DNA of 41,385 bases from Balamuthia mandrillaris (GCA_031835245.1 CM062875.1:1-41385); one strand, 5' to 3'. Counted from the first letter of the stretch, positions 8,878 through 18,378 are shown. Made by a program: numbers and translations. The notes: a model not told the origin generated them from the sequence alone.

Positions 8878-10422
8878 ATGTTGAAATCAGGTAAGTTGAA
8901 TAAAGTTTTATCTCCTCAAAAACAATCGAAGTTCAGTGAACTATTTACCGGTGTCGTTAGTACTGTGATTGATGGTGTTATTACCGTAAACGGTTTAAAG
9001 CGCGCCAAAGTCGGCGAGCTGTTATTCTTTTATAATAAAGATACTAAGTCCATGCTAAAGGGTATGGCCTTGAATCTAAACCAAAAAAATATTGGTGCTG
9101 TTTTATTCGGTTCTGATCGTAGCGTTAAACCTGGCGATAAGGTGATGGGATCCGCTTCGATCCTTAAAATCGGTGTAGGTCCCCATTTATTTGGCCGTGT
9201 TATTAACTCCTTAGGAGAATTTATTGATGTTAGTGAAACTATAAAGCTACCTGAAGAAGAATTTCTTTTTAAGCCTGTTGAAATTAAAGCGCCTGGTATC
9301 GTTTCGCGTAAATCGGTGCATGAGCCTATGATAACAGGAATTAAGGCCGTTGATAGTCTAATCCCAATAGGCCGTGGTCAGCGTGAATTGGTGATTGGTG
9401 ACCGACAAACGGGTAAAACTGCTATTTGTATTGATGCTATACTAAACCAAAAATATGAAAATGATACAAAACGCTTTGAAAATTTTTTATATTGCATTTA
9501 TGTTGCTATTGGGCAAAAGCGTTCGTCGGTTTCCCAGCTTGTTGATTTATTAACAAAATCTAACGCGCTATACTATACTGTTATTGTGGCAGCTACTGCT
9601 TCTGATGCGGCGCCGTTACAATTTTTAGCTCCTTATGCTGGTTGTGCGGTTGGTGAATATTTCCGCGATTATAAAGAACATGCATTGATTATTTTTGATG
9701 ATTTAAGTAAGCAAGCAGTGGCTTACCGCCAAATGTCGTTGTTATTACGCCGACCTCCTGGCCGTGAAGCATATCCAGGAGATGTGTTTTATTTGCATTC
9801 GCGTTTGTTAGAACGTTCAGCAAAATTGCTTTCTGGTGGTTCTTTAACCGCTTTACCTATTGTGGAAACGCAGGCTGGTGATGTTTCTGCTTATATTCCA
9901 ACAAATGTAATTTCGATTACGGATGGTCAAATTTTCCTGGAAACTAATTTGTTTTATAATGGTATTAAACCTGCTATTAATATTGGTTTATCTGTTAGCC
10001 GTGTTGGTTCCGCTGCCCAGTTGCTTTGTATGAAGAAAATTGCTGGTTCGTTAAAATTGGAGTTAGCACAGTATCGTGAAATTTTAGGATTTTCTCAATT
10101 TAGTTCTGATTTGGATGATGCAACTAAGGCGTTGTTATTTAAAGGACAAATGTTGACTCAGTTGTTAACCCAAAACCGATATAATCCTTTTAGTATTGAA
10201 ATGCAGTCGTTAGTTCTTTTTTCCGGCATGTCTGGCTATTTGTTTGATATTATTTTAGACAAAATTAAATCTTTTGAAAAAGCCCTTGTTTTCTTTAGTG
10301 TTACATCACCTATCTTTTCTGTTCATCTAAGTTTGTTAACCCTTACTGATTATTATAAATCATATGGAAATACGTTTCTACATTTTTGGTTAAAGTTTTT
10401 TAAAAAAATAACCAAATTTTAG
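8878..10422 (+). CDS. atp1: ATP synthase F1 subunit alpha
   Basis: A 514-aa F1 alpha subunit, which binds nucleotide non-catalytically. The Walker A motif GDRQTGKT is at residues 174-181, the [12 protein letters not shown]alker B region follows, and VGSAAQ closes the core. There are no in-frame UGA codons. The length is normal for the family. It is separated from atp9 by 78 nt with no feature and is followed by a 15-bp hairpin. Confidence 0.97.
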   Translation: MLKSGKLNKVLSPQKQSKFSELFTGVVSTVIDGVITVNGLKRAKVGELLFFYNKDTKSMLKGMALNLNQKNIGAVLFGSDRSVKPGDKVMGSASILKIGVGPHLFGRVINSLGEFIDVSETIKLPEEEFLFKPVEIKAPGIVSRKSVHEPMITGIKAVDSLIPIGRGQRELVIGDRQTGKTAICIDAILNQKYENDTKRFENFLYCIYVAIGQKRSSVSQLVDLLTKSNALYYTVIVAATASDAAPLQFLAPYAGCAVGEYFRDYKEHALIIFDDLSKQAVAYRQMSLLLRRPPGREAYPGDVFYLHSRLLERSAKLLSGGSLTALPIVETQAGDVSAYIPTNVISITDGQIFLETNLFYNGIKPAINIGLSVSRVGSAAQLLCMKKIAGSLKLELAQYREILGFSQFSSDLDDATKALLFKGQMLTQLLTQNRYNPFSIEMQSLVLFSGMSGYLFDIILDKIKSFEKALVFFSVTSPIFSVHLSLLTLTDYYKSYGNTFLHFWLKFFKKITKF

Positions 10423-10474
10423 AACTTTTTCAGAAAATATGTCATTTGGTATAGAGTATATTTGGTTTTTTTTC

Positions 10475-10512
10475 CAAAGAGGACTTGTAAAATTTACTAC
10501 AAGTCCTCTTTG
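10475..10512 (+). terminator. Perfect 15-bp hairpin after atp1
   Basis: The arms CAAAGAGGACTTGTA (10475-10489) and TACAAGTCCTCTTTG (10498-10512) pair perfectly around an 8-nt loop, 53 nt after the atp1 stop and before rpl11. Similar hairpins follow cox1 and rps11. A role as an mRNA 3'-end, processing or termination signal is inferred. Confidence 0.6.
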
Positions 10513-10539
10513 TTTACATGATAAACATTCGTTTTTATA

Positions 10540-10941
10540 ATGTTAGTTTGTGATTTAACAGTAAAAAGAACGTTTGTTAAAAAAATTTTGGTTCTTGTTC
10601 CTTTGGGCGCTGAGAATATATCTTCGCTTTTATCTCCTGTTTTGGGACAGTATGGTATTAGTGTTTCTGATTTTATGACTCAACTATTCCCGTATTATCA
10701 ATTTTTAAATAAAGATTTGGTTTTGCGTGTTTTCGTCGATATTTTCTCAAATAATACCTTTTCCTTTACGGTTGCCCCTTTAGCTGCCGCCGCTTTTTTG
10801 AAAGCGCATCGAAACCAGTTTGTTTCGAATACTCTTCTGTTGTATCGTATTTTAGTATTATACAGTTTTGCTTCTCGTAGCATGTTTGTTCAAAAGTTAA
10901 CTTATCAAAATATAAGGGGTTACCTTACTTCGTTTAACTAA
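10540..10941 (+). CDS. rpl11: Ribosomal protein uL11
   Basis: A 133-aa protein of the LSU GTPase-associated centre. The N-terminal pattern VPLGAENISSLLSPVLGQYGISVSDF (written here in part) corresponds to the PAG.A.PAPPVGPALGQ.GVN motif, and FSFTVAPLAAAAFLKAH corresponds to SFTF..KTPPA..LL. It starts at ATG 10540 and its stop overlaps the ATG of the next ORF (TAATG). Acanthamoeba mtDNA also encodes rpl11. Confidence 0.88.
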   Translation: MLVCDLTVKRTFVKKILVLVPLGAENISSLLSPVLGQYGISVSDFMTQLFPYYQFLNKDLVLRVFVDIFSNNTFSFTVAPLAAAAFLKAHRNQFVSNTLLLYRILVLYSFASRSMFVQKLTYQNIRGYLTSFN

Positions 10942-11435
10942 TGTATTATTTAGCGCAGTTTTCGTCTCCCGTTAATCCTAAGTCTTTACCTGCCCGTTTT
11001 TTTTTGCCTGCATCTTCATTTTGTTTTTCCCTTTATTTTGTAATGCCTGCGCATAAATTAAAAAATACTTCACTTTTGGTACATTTATTACGTAAATTTA
11101 ATTTGTCTATTGTTAAACTTCATTCGTTTGAAGGTTTGTTTTGGATAAGTAAAACGTCGTTGTTTTGTGCTTCTTCTTCTAGTTGAACAGTCATCGCTAA
11201 CTGTCTTTCTAGTATCGCGTTTACGCAAGGCAACCGTATGTTGGTTCCTTTTGTTCAAGTTCGGTCTAATTTTTGTACATTAAGCTTTGTCCAGTCGTGT
11301 TTATTACCGCGGTCTTCGTCATATTCAATGTTGTTAACTGTGCTTACTTTGTCACGTTCTTTTTTTATTAGAGTAAATAATGCCTACGTTTCACCAGTTA
11401 TTAAGATATTGGCGCAGAAAAAAAGTTCCGACTAA
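10941..11435 (+). CDS. Unknown 164-aa protein between rpl11 and rps12 (uL10 by position?)
   Basis: A continuous frame with one UGA-Trp (11184), starting at an ATG that overlaps the rpl11 stop and ending 56 nt inside rps12. The protein is basic, Ser/Leu/Phe-rich and has no clear signal peptide. The segment KLKNTSLLVHLLRKFNLSIV and the following residues faintly recall the N-terminal part of uL10, and uL10 follows uL11 in bacterial operons, but I see no diagnostic motif. The tight coupling to rpl11 argues for a real gene, probably a ribosomal protein that has diverged beyond recognition. Confidence 0.5.
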
Positions 11436-11769
11436 TAATACAGCAGCACTTCAAGGTAATCCTCAACTTAAGGGGACTTGTGTTAAGCTGCGTATTGTAA
11501 AACCAAAAAAACCTAATTCGGCGCAACGTAAAATCGCGAAAGTTCGTTTATCAACAAAGCGTCAAGTTTTGGCGTATATTCCGGGCCAGGGTCATAATTT
11601 GCAAGAGTATTCGTCCGTAATGGTTTGTGGAGGACGAGCTAATGATCTTCCTGGGGTGCGGTTTAGCCTTATGCGTGGAAAATATGACTTTAGTTGACGA
11701 GAAAATATTACACGAACAAAAAAGCGTTCAAAATATGGAGCGCCTTTATCTAAGCGTTCGGATTCTTAA
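11380..11769 (+). CDS. rps12: Ribosomal protein uS12
   Basis: A 129-aa decoding-centre protein. It contains KKPNSAQRKIAKVRLS (residues about 44-59), the IPGQGHNLQEYSSVMV loop and GGRANDLPGVRF, all diagnostic. A UGA-Trp at 11695 joins the normal C-terminus RSKYGAPLSK. The start overlaps the preceding ORF by 56 nt and the stop overlaps the rps7 ATG (TAATG). Confidence 0.97.
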
Positions 11770-12875
11770 TGCGGTCTGTTTTTTTAGTTAACGGCTTTAT
11801 CCACCATAATTTGCAAAAGGGTTTTGGTTTGCGTGCTTTTAATCTTTTGTTACATGTTTTTAGCCTATTAAAACGTTATTTCAGAATTTCTCCGCTTCGT
11901 TTGGTGTTTTCAATTTTGGAAACTAACCGTCCGCGCGTCTCTTTCCGTATTTCACGTTTTCGACCTCGTATTTCTTATGCCCCTTATGTACTCTATGCGG
12001 TCAATTCGTTTAAGCACTGTTTTCGTTGGATTTTTAAGGCGAGCAGGGAACGCCAAGGCTTGACTAAACGTTTGCAGTTATTCACGGAGTTGTCTGCTTG
12101 TTTTTTTGGAAAAAGCAAAGTAGTTTCTTTGCGAACAGAGACGCACTTATTAGCTAATAAGTATATTCGAAATCTATGGCGTCGGAGTAGCCGTACGCGA
12201 ACAAGGCGTTTACGTCTAAAAGATTTGGATTTTTCAACACTTAAACTAAGTAAACGCATGAAGCTTTTTTTAATTGCTGTTCGAAAATTGTGTGAAAAAA
12301 GTAAACGGGTCGGCAGGCTCCGTCGTATTGTTCATTCAAAACGTAGGCAAAAACGTTTGGTTATTCGTAAGGTTTTTCGCCGCAAGTGTGTTCCTACGCC
12401 AGTAAAAAAACAAGGGCGTCGTTTTCGTAGATTGAATTTACGTATTGCGGCAGCGTTAACTCGCGGGTTTTTGCGTTCGCATTCTTTTTCTTCGAAGGGA
12501 TTGTCGCCGTTTTTGGTTAAAAATGAGCGAAGCTTTGGACTTATCCGTTGGTCTTTTCGGCGTCGTTTTTTTAGGAAATCCGTTGCCTATATTCGACCAA
12601 ATCGCCGTGTGTTTGTTCGCAATTTTGCGAATTCTTCTTTTTATAAAAAAGGCTGGGCCGGCGATTGTAAAGCGGTCGTAAGTTCAGGTTTATATCACAA
12701 TCTATTTGCTCGCCGTATGATTGCTCTTGCTGTATCGCGTTTAATCCGTATCGCGTGTAGTCCAAAACGTTATGACCGTTCTCGATATAAGCTGTACCGC
12801 CAATTTATTACACTTCGTTTGTGGTTTATGTTTAAACGACTTAATGTTATCTCTTTGGAAAAAAAAATCATTTAA
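11769..12875 (+). CDS. rps7: Ribosomal protein uS7 with long basic C-terminal extension
   Basis: A 368-aa protein starting at the ATG that overlaps the rps12 stop. The uS7 core is recognisable in the N-terminal 150 residues: a PR.S.RISRFRPRISYAP region (about 55-75), the FKHCFRWIFKAS helix, and the conserved TETHLLANKY.RNLW (about 123-138). Mitochondrial and bacterial uS7 are usually 150-240 aa. The remaining roughly 220 residues are extremely rich in Arg and Lys with no recognised domain and may be a lineage-specific rRNA-binding extension. The 3' end overlaps rpl2 by 32 nt. Position between rps12 and rpl2 supports the call. Confidence 0.85.
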   Translation: MRSVFLVNGFIHHNLQKGFGLRAFNLLLHVFSLLKRYFRISPLRLVFSILETNRPRVSFRISRFRPRISYAPYVLYAVNSFKHCFRWIFKASRERQGLTKRLQLFTELSACFFGKSKVVSLRTETHLLANKYIRNLWRRSSRTRTRRLRLKDLDFSTLKLSKRMKLFLIAVRKLCEKSKRVGRLRRIVHSKRRQKRLVIRKVFRRKCVPTPVKKQGRRFRRLNLRIAAALTRGFLRSHSFSSKGLSPFLVKNERSFGLIRWSFRRRFFRKSVAYIRPNRRVFVRNFANSSFYKKGWAGDCKAVVSSGLYHNLFARRMIALAVSRLIRIACSPKRYDRSRYKLYRQFITLRLWFMFKRLNVISLEKKII

Positions 12876-13572
12876 AGCGCTCTCTTCTCGTTTGCACAAG
12901 TCTGGGGGGCGTAGCTCAAGCGGCCGTATCTCGGTGTATCATCGGGGTGGTGGTGCTCTTTCCGTTGCTCGTCACATTGATTATTTACGTTATGTTTATA
13001 ACCTTGACGGAATCGTTCTTCGACTTGAATATGAGCCGGGTACGGGGCTGCTGATTGCTTTTGTTTGCTTTTCAAATGGCGTTGTTTGTTATATTCCTGC
13101 GCCATCATTCTTAACGGTTGGTATGAGTATTAGAAACAGTTGGTTCCTCTCTTCCGCCTCTTCTTATGGTTGTGCTGTTCCCCTTATCAATATTCCAGTA
13201 GGTTCGTTTGTGCATAATATTGAATTGTCTAAACTCAGCGGTGCGCAATTTTCGAGAGCGTTTGGTTCTTATGGTCGTGTAATGGCAAAAGAATCGGGTG
13301 GTGTAGTACTAAAATTAAAATCGGGCAATTTTGTGAAGTTTGGTCGTCATAACTTTGCTGTATTAGGAAGCTTGGCGCATAAATTTTTTCAAAAAAAAAT
13401 TCATTACAAAGCTGGTTTTTTTAGATTAAAAGGGTGGCGTCCGGTGGTACGCGGCGTCGCTATGAATCCCGTAGATCATCCCCATGGGGGCGGTGAAGGA
13501 AAATCTGGTGCGGGACGCCCTTCTGTCAGTCGATGAGGTTGGCTTACTAAGAATGTCAAAAAAAAAAATTAA
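12844..13572 (+). CDS. rpl2: Ribosomal protein uL2
   Basis: A 242-aa protein of the peptidyl-transferase region. The diagnostic NPVDHPHGGGEG motif with the catalytic-site histidine is near the C-terminus, preceded by RPVVRGVAM. The N-terminal GGRSSSGRISVYHRGGG (about residues 19-35) matches the family. The start at ATG 12844 lies inside the end of rps7 (32-nt overlap). A UGA-Trp at 13534 extends the protein to the TAA at 13570. The 3' end overlaps rps19 by 20 nt. The protein is slightly shorter than bacterial L2 (about 270). Confidence 0.96.
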
Positions 13573-13795
13573 ATTGTTATGTTATAACAAAAACCGTTTA
13601 GCTGGTAAGCTTTTGTTGCTTCCAGGCTTCGGTGGGTGTGGTTTTTTTATGTATAATGGGATTAAATATGAATTGTTTTATTTGCGCTCGAATTTCTTGT
13701 TTTTTTTTTCACTGTATAACTTTATTCTATCTAAAAAAATAGGGCCTATACATCGTAAAAAAGAGCTTGGCCGAAAACTGCCAAAAAAAAAATAA
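13553..13795 (+). CDS. rps19: Ribosomal protein uS19
   Basis: An 80-aa SSU head protein. The pattern LLLPGFGGCGFFMYNGIKYELFYL (in part) followed by KIGPIHRKK corresponds to the IIP.FVG..F.VYNGK.FI.V.I....GHKLGEF..TRK of uS19. It starts at ATG 13553 within the rpl2 3' end. rps3 begins immediately after its TAA. Confidence 0.85.
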   Translation: MSKKKIKLLCYNKNRLAGKLLLLPGFGGCGFFMYNGIKYELFYLRSNFLFFFSLYNFILSKKIGPIHRKKELGRKLPKKK

Positions 13796-14434
13796 ATGGG
13801 TCATGTTGTTAATCCTATAAGTCATCGTATTTATGCAACGTTCTTTCATGATAAAATTTGACATGTTCGTTATCCGTTTTTCTACTCTTTTGTTTATTTT
13901 AAGTTTGCATTGGCGCACACGTATGCTTCCCAGGTTTTAAACTTAAAACGTTTTCGTACGTTTTCTTTGGAGAGCGATGTTCGTTTAATGTTTCATTCTG
14001 GAACACTTAACGTTATGATCCTTTTTTATTCGTCTACCGTGGCTAATCTGCTTTTATCGCTCAAGGAAAAATTAGCTAGTTCTGATGTAAGGCCTGTTCG
14101 ATTTTCGAAAAATAAAGTAGTGTCGTCGAGTCGCGATGGTCCAAAATTTCCTTCTAAATTTAATAAGGGTCCTAAGTCTGACTTTGTTTCGTTTTTTAGC
14201 CCGAAATCCTCATCTTCTTTTAGTTCAAAGTCGGGTGTGCCCTTTTCATTCTCATCGGCTAATCATGGCAAAAATGTATCTGGTTATGTGGAAAAACATC
14301 CACGCCCTTGGAAAGCCCGGTTATGTGGAAAAACATCCACGCCCTTGATTAATGAGTACGTGAAAGAACTGAAAGCCCGGTTATGCGGATTGAAATGCCC
14401 GACCTTGGCTTACGGGTGGGCGGCCTGTTGATAA
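13796..14434 (+). CDS. rps3: Ribosomal protein uS3, N-terminal part (frame-disrupted gene)
   Basis: This frame begins MGHVVNPISHRIY, matching the universal MGQKVNPIGLRLG start of uS3, and includes one UGA-Trp in DKIWHVRYPFF. After about residue 100 it enters a Ser/Lys-rich low-complexity stretch. At 14282 it reaches a 37-bp direct repeat and then ends at a TAA (14432-14434) without the C-terminal domain. That domain is encoded in another frame (to 15020). Because 37 is one more than a multiple of three, one repeat unit shifts this frame exactly into that of the C-terminal part. Possible explanations are an extra repeat copy (mutation, heteroplasmy or assembly), a small intron, frameshifting or bypassing, or two separate polypeptides. 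Confidence 0.8.
14282..14347 (+). repeat. 37-bp-period direct repeat inside rps3
   Basis: A 29-nt sequence occurs identically at 14282-14310 and 14319-14347, a 37-bp period. Each copy contains GTGG(A) and TCCAC arms that can form a small hairpin. A further 15-nt fragment, GAAAGCCCGGTTATG, occurs at 14311-14325 and again at 14371-14385. The region is GC-richer than its surroundings. It coincides with the point where the reading frame of rps3 changes. Confidence 0.95.
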
Positions 14435-15020
14435 TAGAGGAAGCAGTGGGCGTTTTTCCAAACCTTCGGTATCTGCTTCGTCTACTGTAGTTTCCGTAAA
14501 ACAAACTAAACAAAAGGAACGTATTTCTTTTGGGTTTTTTCGTTGGTTTGTGTATTTGATTTTTCGTAATTATTTTTTATTTCATTCACTTTATTATTTA
14601 AAAATGATGATTAGTCGTGATCTAAATGTTCTTCTTTCAGTACCGGTTGAGGTTTCGCTTGCTATTATTCCCCAAGAAGTTATGTCAGCGAATGCTTGAG
14701 CGACTTTTATAAAGTATAAGTTGAAACGTAAAACGCATTTTAGTAAAATAATGTCTACTATTGTTCCTATTTGGAATCGTATGTTACGGTATAATTTGTT
14801 GGGTTATAAAGTTTCGTGTAATGGTCGAATGAGCAGACGGGGCCGTGCTTCTTCGTTTATCCGGAGCCGAGGTAAATTTCCGTTCTCTGCCGTTGTTTCA
14901 TTTGTTTCGTATGGTTTTACAACAGTTGTACTTAAAAATAGTATCTGTGGTATTAAAGTTTGGTTATTTTTTAAAAAAAATCCAAAATTGTTAAATTCTC
15001 CACATGTTTTTTTTGTTTAA
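14352..15020 (+). CDS. rps3: Ribosomal protein uS3, C-terminal part
   Basis: The frame is open from about 14136, overlapping the N-terminal part in another frame; the first ATG after the repeat is at 14352. It uses several UGA-Trp codons (14361, 14370, 14391, 14697). The end carries the uS3 C-terminal domain: GYKVSCNGRMSRRGRASS, FVSYGFTTVVLKNSICGIKVWLF, equivalent to G..I.CSGRL.GAE.A and DY.....T.YG.IG.KVWI. It stops at TAA 15018-15020, just before rpl16. Whether it is translated alone or joined to the N-terminal part cannot be decided from the sequence. Confidence 0.8.
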
Positions 15021-15024
15021 AGTT

Positions 15025-15444
15025 ATGAAAGAACATATTATTAGAAAATCTAAATTTTTACGTTCAATTGATCATAGTATTTTTAGTGATACTTCCGTGC
15101 GCTCTTTAGGATTTTGTGGGCTTGTCGCTTCTTCCCCCTCGTTTATTTACGAGCGTCATATTTTAGCTTTATCTCGAGTTCTTAAATTTCATTTCAAGCG
15201 TAAAAAAAAAGCGAGTTTTTTTCGCATTAATTTTTTTCTTAATAAATTTGTAACGAAAAAAGCGATTGGGGTACGTATGGGTAAGGGGAAAGGTGCAACT
15301 AGTGAAAAAGTTTTTTATATGCGTCCAGGTTTTTTTGTTTTATTTATAAATGAAATAAATAATCAAAAAGCTCTTTATGTCATAAATAAATGTAAGCGAC
15401 GTTTGCCTGTAACTTGCCGTACTGTATTTTTTAATAGTTGATAA
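15025..15444 (+). CDS. rpl16: Ribosomal protein uL16
   Basis: A 139-aa LSU protein near the A-site tRNA. The diagnostic KKAIGVRMGKGKG is at about residues 76-88, at the same distance from the start as in E. coli. ATG 15025 is preferred over ATG 15004, which would overlap rps3. The last sense codon is UGA-Trp (15439). The TAA overlaps the rpl14 ATG (TAATG). Confidence 0.93.
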
Positions 15445-15830
15445 TGATTCAAATATCGAGTGTTTTAAAAGTAGCAGACAATAGCGGCGCACGTATCTTA
15501 TTTTGTATTCATACACCTAAAGAGGCGAAACGGCTCGGAGCATTTCCTGGAATGTTAATTCGTGCGTCTGTTCGTCGGGTGATTCTTCGGAAAAAATTAA
15601 AAAAGAGTCGTGTGCTCAAAGAAGGCCAGTTGTGTACAGCGTTGGTTGTGCGGACTGTATATGGCTTTAAACGGTGAGGTAACTTTTTTTTTAGTGCTTC
15701 ATCGAATTCGGTGGTTTTAGTTAACAAATATTTGTTACCTGTTGGTTCCCGTTTATTTGGTCCTATATTTCGTGAAATCCGGAGTAAAAAATTTTTCAAA
15801 ATTATTGCTAAATCTGAAGTTGCTTTATAA
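15444..15830 (+). CDS. rpl14: Ribosomal protein uL14
   Basis: A 128-aa LSU protein. MIQISSVLKVADNSGA at the start is the family signature, followed by GQLCTALVVRT (the KAVIVRTK equivalent). A UGA-Trp at 15675 joins the C-terminal part, which contains GSRLFGPIFREIR, the usual G.RIFGPV.RELR. The start overlaps the rpl16 stop. Confidence 0.96.
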
Positions 15831-16160
15831 ATGGTTTTGTACACTCCACGTATAGTATTCATTGAATTTAAATTACCTCTTCGACAGGGCGTGGATAGTA
15901 ACCGTAATTTTATTGAAGAGTCTGTGTTAAGTTCGATGTGTTTTTGCACTGCCGCTCGTTTAGCACGTGTTACTAGCCGGTTTTTAGTTTTTCACTTTTT
16001 GTATACTTATCCGGAAAGTGGTTATATACCTGTTATGGATTTATTGTGAAGTGGCTTCCTTTCTACTAAAGCTTATGTGGCCTCTTCTGAGTATTCCGGT
16101 TTTATTAAGATTGCGTTGCCCGTAACTCGCGGTGTTTTTTTAACATTTTACATTTGGTAA
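15831..16160 (+). CDS. Unknown 109-aa protein between rpl14 and rps8
   Basis: A compact ORF beginning directly after the rpl14 stop, with one UGA-Trp (16047), and with its TAA overlapping the rps8 ATG. In related mtDNAs and bacteria this slot holds rpl5 and rps14. The start TPRIVFIEFKLPL vaguely recalls the P.IEKI.LN.G strand of uL5, but the later uL5 signatures are not seen, and the Cys/Arg motif of uS14 is absent. The tight coupling to both neighbours supports a real ribosomal gene, perhaps a shortened, very divergent uL5. Confidence 0.5.
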
Positions 16161-16546
16161 TGCATGACTTGCTTAGTATTGCCATTTCACGTATTAGTGT
16201 TGCAGTGCTTTCTAAAAAGCCGTATACTATTTTGCCTTATTCCGGTTTAATTTTGTCGTGTATGCAAAAACTTTTGGACCTTGGTTATATTACTACATTT
16301 AAAGTTTTGAGTCAATCGGAAATTCTTGTGTCTTTGCGGTTTGTTGATAATAGGCCAAGTATACGTCGCATTTTACGTATTTCGAAACCCGGCAAGCGTA
16401 TTTTCCGAAGACCGAAAAATATGAAAAGAATTTTTGGTAACAATATCCAAGGATTTTGGTTGTTATCTACACCGCGGGGTATCCTTACGGATCAAGAATG
16501 TTTTTTTTATAATATTGGTGGTGAGTTGTTATTTACGGTTTTTTAA
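16160..16546 (+). CDS. rps8: Ribosomal protein uS8
   Basis: A 128-aa SSU platform protein. It starts MHDLLSIAISRI (the D..A.MLTRIRNA equivalent), has FKVLSQSEILVSLRF and SKPGKRIFRR in the middle, and ends STPRGILTDQECFFYNIGGELLFTVF (in part), the STS.G.MTD..AR...GGE.L..V signature with one altered position. The ATG overlaps the stop of the preceding ORF. Confidence 0.92.
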   Translation: MHDLLSIAISRISVAVLSKKPYTILPYSGLILSCMQKLLDLGYITTFKVLSQSEILVSLRFVDNRPSIRRILRISKPGKRIFRRPKNMKRIFGNNIQGFWLLSTPRGILTDQECFFYNIGGELLFTVF

Positions 16547-16549
16547 TTA

Positions 16550-17008
16550 ATGCTCGTAAATTCCGCTATTATTTCGAATCTTAAATATGATCCTTTTTCG
16601 AAATCAGTGGTTGGGCCGAATGCCTGGAGTGCAAGTATTGCCATTTCTTCTCATTCTTCTCAAAGGATCGTTTCTTGGCTTCAATATTTTTTACATGATC
16701 AAGAATTTCCTAGTTTTTTGGATTCGCTTAAAACTGGTAGTTTAGGTCTAAAAATGTTTATTCGTGAAAACGAACTTTTTATTGATTTAGGTTATAGTCA
16801 TTTTTGTTTGTTTCGATTGCCGAAACAACAATCTGTTAAATGTCGTAAAAAAAAAATTTATTTTAAAACGGTTGTGGAACAATATCGGAGTCTTTTTACA
16901 GTTTTTAATCGCGTTAAAGTGAATTCCGTTTATAAGTCAAAGGGTCTTGCATTTTCTAATAGGATCAAATATATGCGCTTTCGTGTGGGTAAAAAACAAC
17001 AAATCTAA
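16550..17008 (+). CDS. rpl6: Ribosomal protein uL6
   Basis: A 152-aa LSU protein, divergent and somewhat shorter than bacterial L6 (about 177). The recognisable parts are the ELFIDLGYSHFCLFRLP block (the L.VGYSH.V...P motif, residues about 77-95) and the C-terminal RVKVNSVYKSKGLAFSNRIKYMRFRVGKK, matching IR..R.PEPYKGKGI.Y.......K.GKK. Gene order rps8-rpl6-rps13 supports it. The stop overlaps the rps13 ATG. Confidence 0.85.
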   Translation: MLVNSAIISNLKYDPFSKSVVGPNAWSASIAISSHSSQRIVSWLQYFLHDQEFPSFLDSLKTGSLGLKMFIRENELFIDLGYSHFCLFRLPKQQSVKCRKKKIYFKTVVEQYRSLFTVFNRVKVNSVYKSKGLAFSNRIKYMRFRVGKKQQI

Positions 17009-17379
17009 TGACGTTTTTTTCTTTGTTACAATCACGATACGTTAATAATAACCGTTCGCATAAGGTTTTAGGTTTTTTACGGTTACCTTTATCGAGTAAA
17101 CCTTATGTATCTGTAGATAAAACTATATACAAGCGTGCAACCCCTCTTTTGGATCGGTTTAGTATTGAGCAAGAAACGTCTTTTAATGTATTACATCAAG
17201 GCGTTGCCTTGCATATTAAAGCACGTTCTTTAAAGGGATTTCAACACTTGTTTAATTTGCCTGTGAATGGCCAACGGACTAAAACTAATGCTTGTACACG
17301 CAGGCGCGCTAAAGCCCCTAAAATTGGTTTGCGTAAAAAAAAGGCTAAACCTGGCCGTAATGTGCAGGGTCGTCTTTAG
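17008..17379 (+). CDS. rps13: Ribosomal protein uS13
   Basis: A 123-aa SSU head protein that contacts the P-site tRNA. The C-terminal signature LPVNGQRTKTNACTRRR (about residues 85-101) corresponds to LPVRGQRT.TNARTR. The N-terminal half is divergent. The start overlaps the rpl6 stop (TAATG). rps11 follows after 18 nt, the usual order. Confidence 0.92.
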   Translation: MTFFSLLQSRYVNNNRSHKVLGFLRLPLSSKPYVSVDKTIYKRATPLLDRFSIEQETSFNVLHQGVALHIKARSLKGFQHLFNLPVNGQRTKTNACTRRRAKAPKIGLRKKKAKPGRNVQGRL

Positions 17380-17397
17380 ACTTGTATAAATAAATAA

Positions 17398-18378
17398 ATG
17401 TCATACCGTTCGGGTTTTTTAACATATTTTTTAAATACACGGGTTGTAATTAAATTTGCCTTTTTGCGCTATCGGAAACGTTTCGCCGTCTTACCTTTTC
17501 CTTATTTAACTCCTTTATTACGTTCCGTAAAGTGTCTAGAACGTTTTGGACGGCCTAATAAACAGTTGTCCAGTTGGTTGGTATTTTATAGGTTTCTTAT
17601 CTCAGTCATTTTTTCTTATTTTAGCAAATGCAGTTTTTCACTTTTAACTTTTCGAGGTATTTATTGGGGACGTAGTCTTTCCCATTGATTTCTTCTTACG
17701 TTAATCGGGACTTGGTTTGCAAATTATTGACCATTAATGGTAATTGCCATGATAAAAAAATTTCGTAAATTTCATTTTCATTTTATAGGTCAGTTCAGAT
17801 TTTTAAGTGGTTTTAAACAAGTTCGAAATTTTCGTTTTGTTACAAAAGCAGTTAAAGCTTTACCGGCTGGGTCTATGTGGCGGCAAGTTATTCAACAACG
17901 GCGCCGCTTATTTGAGCTACGACTTGCTCGTTTTAAAACTTTGTTTAAAAAATCTTTGGTCTTTAAGAATTCCACGTTAGTCCGAAAACCGTTTGTGCCG
18001 TACTTACGCCGTCGTTTGGTTCACCGGTTTTGTATTCTTACTTATAAATTAACGAGGTCCAACATTTATGTAACTGTTACTGATATGCGTGGTAATGTTT
18101 TCATATCACGCAGTGCCGGCTCTTTGGGTCTCCGCAAGAGATGAGAACGTCATTATTATGGTACATTTGCAAAATTGCTTGATATTTGTTTACGGTTTGT
18201 TAAAAAAAATCGTTTGGCATCGCGTGTGATGTTTTATATTAGGTCTTACAAATCTTCATATAATAAGATGTTAGCGTGGAAAACGTATTGTAACAAACTG
18301 TATCCGGATCGTATTATTTTTGCGCCTACACGTGTACATGGTTTCCCTTTACGCCAAAGACGTTTAAAGCGTCTATAG
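17398..18378 (+). CDS. rps11: Ribosomal protein uS11 with long N-terminal extension
   Basis: The uS11 core occupies roughly residues 210-326 of a 326-aa frame: SNIYVTVTDMRGNVF (222-233 region), SAGSLGLR, and the C-terminal PTRVHGFPLRQRRLKRL, equivalent to NNT.VT.TD..GN, SAG..GF and T.IPHNG.R..K.RR. UGA-Trp codons occur at 17686, 17734 and 18142. The frame is open back to ATG 17398, 18 nt after rps13, giving an extension of about 200 basic and hydrophobic residues. ATG 17737 would give 213 aa. The compact spacing favours the long form, but a separate upstream protein in the same frame cannot be excluded. Confidence 0.85.

Noticed and set aside
14282-14385. CRISPR-like direct repeats.
   Set aside because: Only two full copies with no spacers of regular size, inside a mitochondrial coding region; no cas genes.
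15509-15949. 146-aa minus-strand frame.
   Set aside because: It lies opposite rpl14 and the next ORF; composition is a reverse reading of conserved rpl14.
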